A stretch of 64,000 nucleotides of DNA, taken from assembly GCA_029851415.1 (NCBI GenBank), contig CM056743.1, positions 21,862,905 through 21,926,904 on the forward strand, read 5' to 3'. Both the position numbers and the translations under genes were made by a program. The notes under the pieces are model-generated. The model did no database searches and was not told the DNA's origin. It saw nothing but the letters and a program-made list of their open reading frames with translations. The DNA is from Eretmocerus hayati. Its lineage: Eukaryota > Arthropoda > Insecta > Hymenoptera > Aphelinidae. This document shows positions 59,801 through 64,000 of the stretch, in pieces; the first letter of the stretch is position 1, and the number at the start of each line of letters is the position of its first letter.

Positions 59801-62133
59801 TCGAGTAATGCTTAGAATCTGTATCTTATTCTTCGAGATTTATACGACCGAAACGAGCGGTTGGTCGAAAGTGCCAGAGTATTCATTTGGGATTAGTACA
59901 CATTTTTACGATCGATGTAAATCTGCTCATATTAGTCAATATTGGTCAACAGGACAATGGAATACGATTCGAAGTGTTGCCAATCGATGATTAAAGAACT
60001 GTATCCAGAAAAGAAGTATTATTCAATCCTAAAAAATGCGGTGCAGGTGGTATTTTGTAAGGTCGCAAACCACTCGTCATCAGTAAAACTGGACGTAAAA
60101 TGGGTTCATTCTAGATCAGTCACGGACATCGATCCGCGGATAACGAGACTCAATCCGCGGATTACAAGGGATGAGTGTAAATTGAGAAAGGGATGGATAA
60201 CGAAATCAGCGGATAACAAGGGACTCCTGTATGTTTTGCCATAATCCCGAGGAAATTGTGTCATTAGCGATCGAGCTAGAAAGAATTTTGGTGCAAAATA
60301 TAATTAGTCAAGGTAGCCACATGGAACCTGACATATTCTTCAGTTTTTTCTTTGAAAATTTAATATAAATCAGGTTTTGCGAAAAGGGTCTATAGTTACA
60401 ATGTGGAGTGATGTAATTTGTATATTGAATTTTATGTGCCCCATTGTATAAAAATGAAGAATTTCCCCAAATGAGCACATTGAAAGCCCAATTGCGAGAA
60501 AAATTAGCTCAAATAACAAAATTGACTTGAATGAATACGTGTAAACTTTCCTGATATGCTCTCATAATTATCTTGTAATCCTGACTTGTCAATTAGGTTC
60601 AATCGAATTCTTACTCAAGTGCTGGATGAATTCAAGTATTGGATATTTCACCGAAAAAATATACTAACAACAAGCGAAAGAAGTTCTAAGACTTATGTTT
60701 TTCAACATGTGACGAGATAATTTGAATTACATTCGCGATTACCGATTTTGTGAGTTTGCCTAGATCAGAAAAAAACACTTTTGAGAAACTCATGCAATAA
60801 CAAATTTCTTGCATATTATGAATTATGTCTAGATTTGCATATTAAAAAATTCTTTTACAATGGGTATGATAGTGATCCCTCATCCTATCACAGAGCGCGA
60901 TTTTCGATTAGTCGATATATTTCTCGAACGCATCGAATTCTGAACGAAGCTACGTTCACGTCTGTAAGATCTAATGTCTGTAAATTTAGAGTTGAGATCT
61001 ATCGTCCACTGCTAAGATGCCACATTCGACCATCTTGGATTGACTCGTGTGTCGGCATGGAGACTATGAAAAGGTTACTATAGCCTCCATGTGTGTCGGT
61101 ATCACAGGTCACGACCACGCGGACGTACACCAAACAAGTATGTCTGGTTGCCTGTTTTCAGAATCATTCGATAATAATGGTTCGGTAGTTGATGGACGAT
61201 TTTATTTTAAGCAGTCTTATTGCGAGCTGCCCCCCCCCCCATTATTTGTGATAGATATATGGGCTATTCCGCAAAAACTATTGAAATGTTTTGAGCTGAC
61301 ATTCTCGAACGATGTAAGATAAGTTCAATCCAAAAATTGATTCATCAGCTCCCATCAAAAATAAAAGCTATAGAAAGGAATCTAAATGGAGAGTTGATGA
61401 AGTCTGTTGGAGTTGACTATTGAAGATAAGGGTTTTTCAATCCAATGAAAAATCCATACCTTCCAATGTTCATCGCGTAGAATTGAGATGAAAGTCATCA
61501 GTGTGAATTTGGTAGAAGTATGTAGTGGTTCAGATGAGCTTTGATTCAATATCATAATATGCTAATTCCTGAGAGTGATAATAATTGCAAATCATTCGCC
61601 ATGTATTCGAGAATTGAGAATCTCATCTGTGTTCCGGGAAAAACTATATTCCATATTATAAATGAATTATAAAATCGAAAAATTGGCAGTGGTATTTGTG
61701 TAGAGGAAGGTGACTGTGGATCCGTGTAACTCCTAAAAATACTCTTTTGTTCAGAAAATAACCGATAAACCGAAAGAAATACGCGCGCTTGCGCGCGGTG
61801 AATACCTAGTAATATCTTAATAGCTAAACTTAATTTATGGTACAATCCAAATCCCATGTATCTTGGTTTCCTAATACTATTCCTAGGAAGAGGTATACGT
61901 ATGTTAGGATGATTTATATGTGTATCGATGGGGACACATATCATTACAATCGAATAATAATTTCCTATTATGGTGAAAAAAGATGATTAATTTTTTTTCA
62001 TGATTTTCAGAACACACATGCAGAGATTTTAGGTGTACCCTTAAAGAATTTTGTATTGGGAAGGATCTTGTTTGCGATGGCATCAGACATTGTGAAGATG
62101 GTTCGGATGAAGTAGCTTCTTCACTTTGTGTTG
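44545..62133 (+). CDS. CUB + LDL-receptor class A protein (Culd-like), 3' end outside the window
   Basis: Exons 44545-44671, 58701-58924, 59178-59322 and 62011-62133; phases 1, 0, 1, 1 all agree, with GT-AG borders. Exon 1 gives a signal peptide (LRLLLM, Thr run, then MLLFIFGSIGFGAAA). Exons 2-3 give one CUB domain, with LDCGV, LDCNDHLYIYDG, ADLSCR and GFRLIITA. Exon 4 gives a complete six-Cys LDLa repeat with the calcium-binding DGIRHCEDGSDE. The next donor is GTGAGT at 62134. A membrane anchor would be expected beyond the edge. The signal-CUB-LDLa order fits the insect Culd protein, which takes part in receptor endocytosis in fly photoreceptors; other CUB/LDLa proteins (MIG-13, Neto type) are not excluded. 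An upstream ATG at 44494 is in frame. Intron 1 is 14 kb. Confidence 0.8.
45961..46275. repeat. Worn copy of the TGTACCCAACTTGCCCC element
   Basis: Reverse complement of about 46060-46115 reads GTCCCCAACATGCCCCATTA, then CCATTTTCTCAACAACTTTGG, paralleling 31024-31080. TTGGGTACA recurs at about 46265. Confidence 0.4.
46280..48400. other. No gene recognised
   Basis: AT-rich with only short open frames. It lies inside intron 1 of the CUB/LDLa gene. Confidence 0.5.
48420..50420. repeat. Array of GC-rich hairpins flanked by TATCGAAATGTACTATT
   Basis: Several hairpins in a row: about 48954-49120 (AGGCTGTTTTGGGGCACGG and its mirror), 49250-49350 (ATGGGCACTGGAGGACA and mirror), 49470-49590 and 49960-50100. 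Between them CCCTTGTATYGAAAYGTACTATT-like and GGAAACCCATCACTCGGACG blocks recur. Units near 48427 and 48672 are direct repeats 245 bp apart. Open frames here are produced by the repeats. Confidence 0.8.
50833..50896. repeat. (CA)n microsatellite
   Basis: Nearly pure CA dinucleotides with a few interruptions. Confidence 0.95.
50900..52520. other. No gene recognised
   Basis: Intronic-looking AT-rich DNA with no repeat structure I can define. Confidence 0.5.
52525..53090. repeat. Three dispersed copies of CCACGGTAAGGACA
   Basis: CCACGGTAAGGACATTTTG at about 52526 and 53068, and CCACGGTAAGGACAATTC at about 52678. In reverse each encodes MSLPW, which explains the repeated text in a 159-codon reverse frame. 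Likely an old repeat rather than a gene. Confidence 0.45.
53865..53876. repeat. Poly-C run
   Basis: About 12 C residues followed by an A run. Others lie at about 44294, 45814, 54274 and 61231. Confidence 0.9.
54110..54545. promoter_or_regulatory. GAGA/CT repeats with AAGCTTGCAAGCTCG
   Basis: (GA)n at 54114-54134 and 54242-54254, CAG repeats near 54164, a C run at 54274-54288, (TC)n at 54339-54356 and GAAGCTTGCAAGCTCG at about 54519. No coding exon is convincing. Possible regulatory element within intron 1. Confidence 0.3.
54550..56400. other. No gene recognised
   Basis: T-rich open frames only. Two CAGGTCC motifs near 55751 and 55886 echo those at 40.3-40.9 kb. Confidence 0.45.
56404..56506. 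repeat. Three adjacent palindromes containing TGAGTCA / GGAGTCA
   Basis: 56404-56437 is a perfect 34-bp palindrome (half ACTCCAAGTGAGTCAAA). 56438-56477 has perfect 16-bp arms (CAGATTCGTGCGACTC) around an 8-base loop. 56489-56506 is GGAGTCAAAATTGACTCC. Confidence 0.9.
56510..58700. other. No gene recognised; end of intron 1
   Basis: AT-rich DNA ending in the polypyrimidine tract and TTACAG acceptor at 58700. Confidence 0.5.
59440..60229. mobile_element. TA-flanked element with pogo/Tigger-like termini
   Basis: Left tip CAAGAATCCCTCGTTATCCG; right tip is the inverse of CAGGAGTCCCTTGTTATCCG. TA on each side (59438-59439, 60230-60231). A second CCGCGGATAACGAG block lies near 60134. The 790-bp interior has short frames but no recognisable transposase. 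It sits in the intron between CUB and LDLa exons. Confidence 0.7.
60230..62010. other. Intron, no further exon recognised
   Basis: Includes a C10 run at about 61231. Ends at acceptor GATTTTCAG before the LDLa exon. Confidence 0.5.
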
Positions 62134-62684
62134 GTGAGTGAAAAATTGCTTTCTGGTTTAATTTTGGAGTTTTTTTCTTTGTTTTGGAGACTACAAGATT
62201 AGTTTCATGATTTGTTTCAGTTTTTGAATGAGTTATTGGATCTGGGAGAGCTCTTCCATGAAATTTCAAACTTTTTAGCATCGGGCATATTTTAATCAGA
62301 TCTCCGGAACCAAATTTATTCATAAGCTGTATGATTGTTGCTTTGAATACTGTACACTGAGTCATATCGCAGCAAGTCAGAATCTGAAGTTTGTTTGAAT
62401 GGTTGCACCTCTCGAAGTTATGACACCCACTGCGATGAGTGATTAATTCCATTTGAGTGAAACCATTCACATGTCTTTTTCATCAAACAATCGCCAGATT
62501 TATTTTTCCAAATACTAATTATGATCCTTGATATGAAGGGCTCCGGAATATAACGTTATAAGTCCATTTTTTATGGAAAAATAATATGTGAAAAGTGTAA
62601 ACAATCGAAATTCATACGCAAAGCGTGTCGCAGCAAAGAGTGTCGTAAAACCTTAATCATTACATGATAAATGAGGCATACTTT

Positions 62685-63736
62685 CAACTGAGGTAACTTT
62701 GGGACAATTTCGACTTTTTCTGTCATTGTTTTTCGTAAAACTCGGCAAGGTTACGATAAAACCCACCTCAGCCGATGGCCAATTGAAAGCTTGAGATCTT
62801 AGCTTTTGATTGGCGTGAGCTAGAGCTCGATTCGAGGATTCTATTCGAAGATACGGTCGTAGAAGCAATAGTATATTATGTACCCGAGTGCCGCAATCGC
62901 GGAATTTCCATGACGAGGGCTGCAAACTTGTTTGCAGCCCGAGTCATGGAAAGCCGCGATTGCGGCACGAGGTACATACATTTTTTTATAGTCGTCCAGC
63001 TACAATCTAGCACGTTGCGAGCCGTTTACGCGGCCGTCAAGGCCGCGTAGACGGCCGTAATGTGCTAGATTGTAGCTGGGCGACTATAAAACACTTTCTA
63101 CAAAACCTGGGTCGGGGTAACTTTGGAACACTCCAAGTTCAACTGATGTTACTTTTGTTCTGAAATAGAGAATCAACCCTCTCTGTCTATGAATTAAGAG
63201 TCGAAGACTTCAGCTTTCAATTGCTTTCTGGAACGTCCCGATCGGATGTTTCCACGCCGAGTGATGCTCATTTGAAATTAATTAGCTACTTGGACTAATT
63301 TTCAATTTTCACACGAATTTCTGCCAAATCTCGGAAAATTGGTTCGAATAGCTGATTAACTTCAAATGAGCATTACTCGGCGTGGAAACATCCCATCGGG
63401 ACGTTCCAAGAAACAAGTGAAAGCTAACGTCTTCGACTTTGAATTCGTGAACAGAGAGGGTCGATCCTCTTTTCCAGAACAAAATTAACATGAATTGAAC
63501 TTGGAGTGTCCCAAAGTTACCACACCCCAGGATTTGTAAAAAGTGTTTTGCTTCTACGACCGTATCTTCGAATAGAATCCTCGAATTGAGCTCTAGCTTA
63601 CGCCAATCGAAAACTAAGATCTCAAGCTTTAAATTGGTCATCGGCCGAAGTGGGTTTCATTTTATCGTAACCTTCCCGAGTTTTACGAAAAACAATGACA
63701 AAAATAGTCGAAATTGTCCCAAAGTTACCCCAGTTG
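62685..63736. mobile_element. Foldback element with CAACTGRGGTAACTTTGG termini
   Basis: The whole element folds on a centre near 63318. The arms run 62685-63310 and 63325-63736 and share GTAACTTTGGGAC, TAGAGCTCGATTCGAGGATT-like and CCACGCCGAGTGATGCTCAT-like blocks. The left arm is longer only because of the insert at 62869-63087. No coding sequence. Lies downstream of the LDLa exon. Confidence 0.8.
62869..63087. repeat. Two GC-rich hairpins inserted in the foldback arm
   Basis: Begins TAGTATATTATG. Hairpin 1 mirrors GTGCCGCAATCGCGG and CATGAC...GGGCTGCAAAC blocks. Hairpin 2 mirrors ATAGTCGTCCAGCTACAATC and GCGGCCGT. The opposite arm lacks this block (GAAGC runs straight into AAAACAC), so it is a later insertion. 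Confidence 0.8.
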
Positions 63737-64000
63737 ACGGTAATCAATAAAAATGATAATCCGAGATTTCTGGTGCAAAAAACCTTTGAGGCAAATTTCT
63801 CAGTAATGGAAAAATAAACTCGTACCTTTCTGGTGCGGAGTCCTTTAATTGCGTCTTCGAGGTACAGTTATAAAAACTGGAAGAAAAAATTTAAAATCCC
63901 GAGAAAATTGCGATTTTTCCTTTGTGTACGGCGGTGTTAGTGGAATTCACTTTCAGTGCTGAAAAATTCAAGCTCGTACATAAATATAAAAATTTTCTAA
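63737..64000. other. Nothing recognised
   Basis: Short AT-rich tail of the window. The next exon of the CUB/LDLa gene is not visible here. Confidence 0.5.

Noticed and set aside
59808..60244. Plus-strand frames of 60 and 100 codons between CUB and LDLa exons
   Set aside because: They lie inside the TA-flanked element and do not match a CUB continuation; the flanking exons already join in frame.

Overview
This is a stretch of AT-rich eukaryotic nuclear DNA with short exons, GT-AG introns and many inverted-repeat elements. Two recognisable genes point to an insect: a CUB + LDL-receptor-A membrane-type protein, and a short secreted M12B (reprolysin) metalloproteinase with no disintegrin tail. 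The second is the form best known from parasitoid-wasp venom, so a parasitoid hymenopteran is my best guess. That assignment is inference, not proof.

Layout. Positions 1-1941 (minus) hold part of an unrecognised multi-exon gene that runs off the left edge. Positions 3.6-23.3 kb are mostly mobile and repetitive DNA: GC-rich hairpins, a tRNA-like SINE head, several foldback elements or MITEs, three tandem hairpin repeats, a small unidentified ORF (18450-18743), and one almost complete DNA transposon (18961-21954). The transposon has inverted termini of about 320 bp and a broken transposase. At 24.4 kb lies a plus-strand signal-peptide exon. A tiny possible membrane-peptide gene (minus) is at 25.5-26.2 kb, and a TTAA-flanked element is at 26.9-27.8 kb. 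A complete 12-exon metalloproteinase gene (minus) occupies 28110-32319. From 33.2 to 35.1 kb there is a degenerate array of about 10-bp units invaded by foldback elements. From 35 to 58 kb I see almost no coding sequence except a second signal-peptide exon at 44545-44671. Positions 48.4-50.4 kb are an array of GC-rich hairpins. Positions 58701-62133 carry the CUB and LDLa exons of the gene that leaves the window on the right.

How the genes fit together. The exons at 24429-24507 and 44545-44671 encode similar signal peptides and both stop in phase 1. Joined to the phase-1-compatible CUB exon at 58701, both restore a leucine codon. I infer alternative first exons of one gene. If so, the metalloproteinase is an antisense gene nested in a 34-kb intron.

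The most unusual structures are clusters of long, GC-rich, imperfect hairpins at 3.6, 31.2, 48.4-50.4 and 62.9 kb. They share a TAGTAYATTA-type base, but their stems are unrelated. Another strong candidate for something little described is the long-TIR transposon, whose transposase I recognise as a widespread arthropod family but cannot place in a named superfamily. All splice models were read by eye and have no transcript support here.
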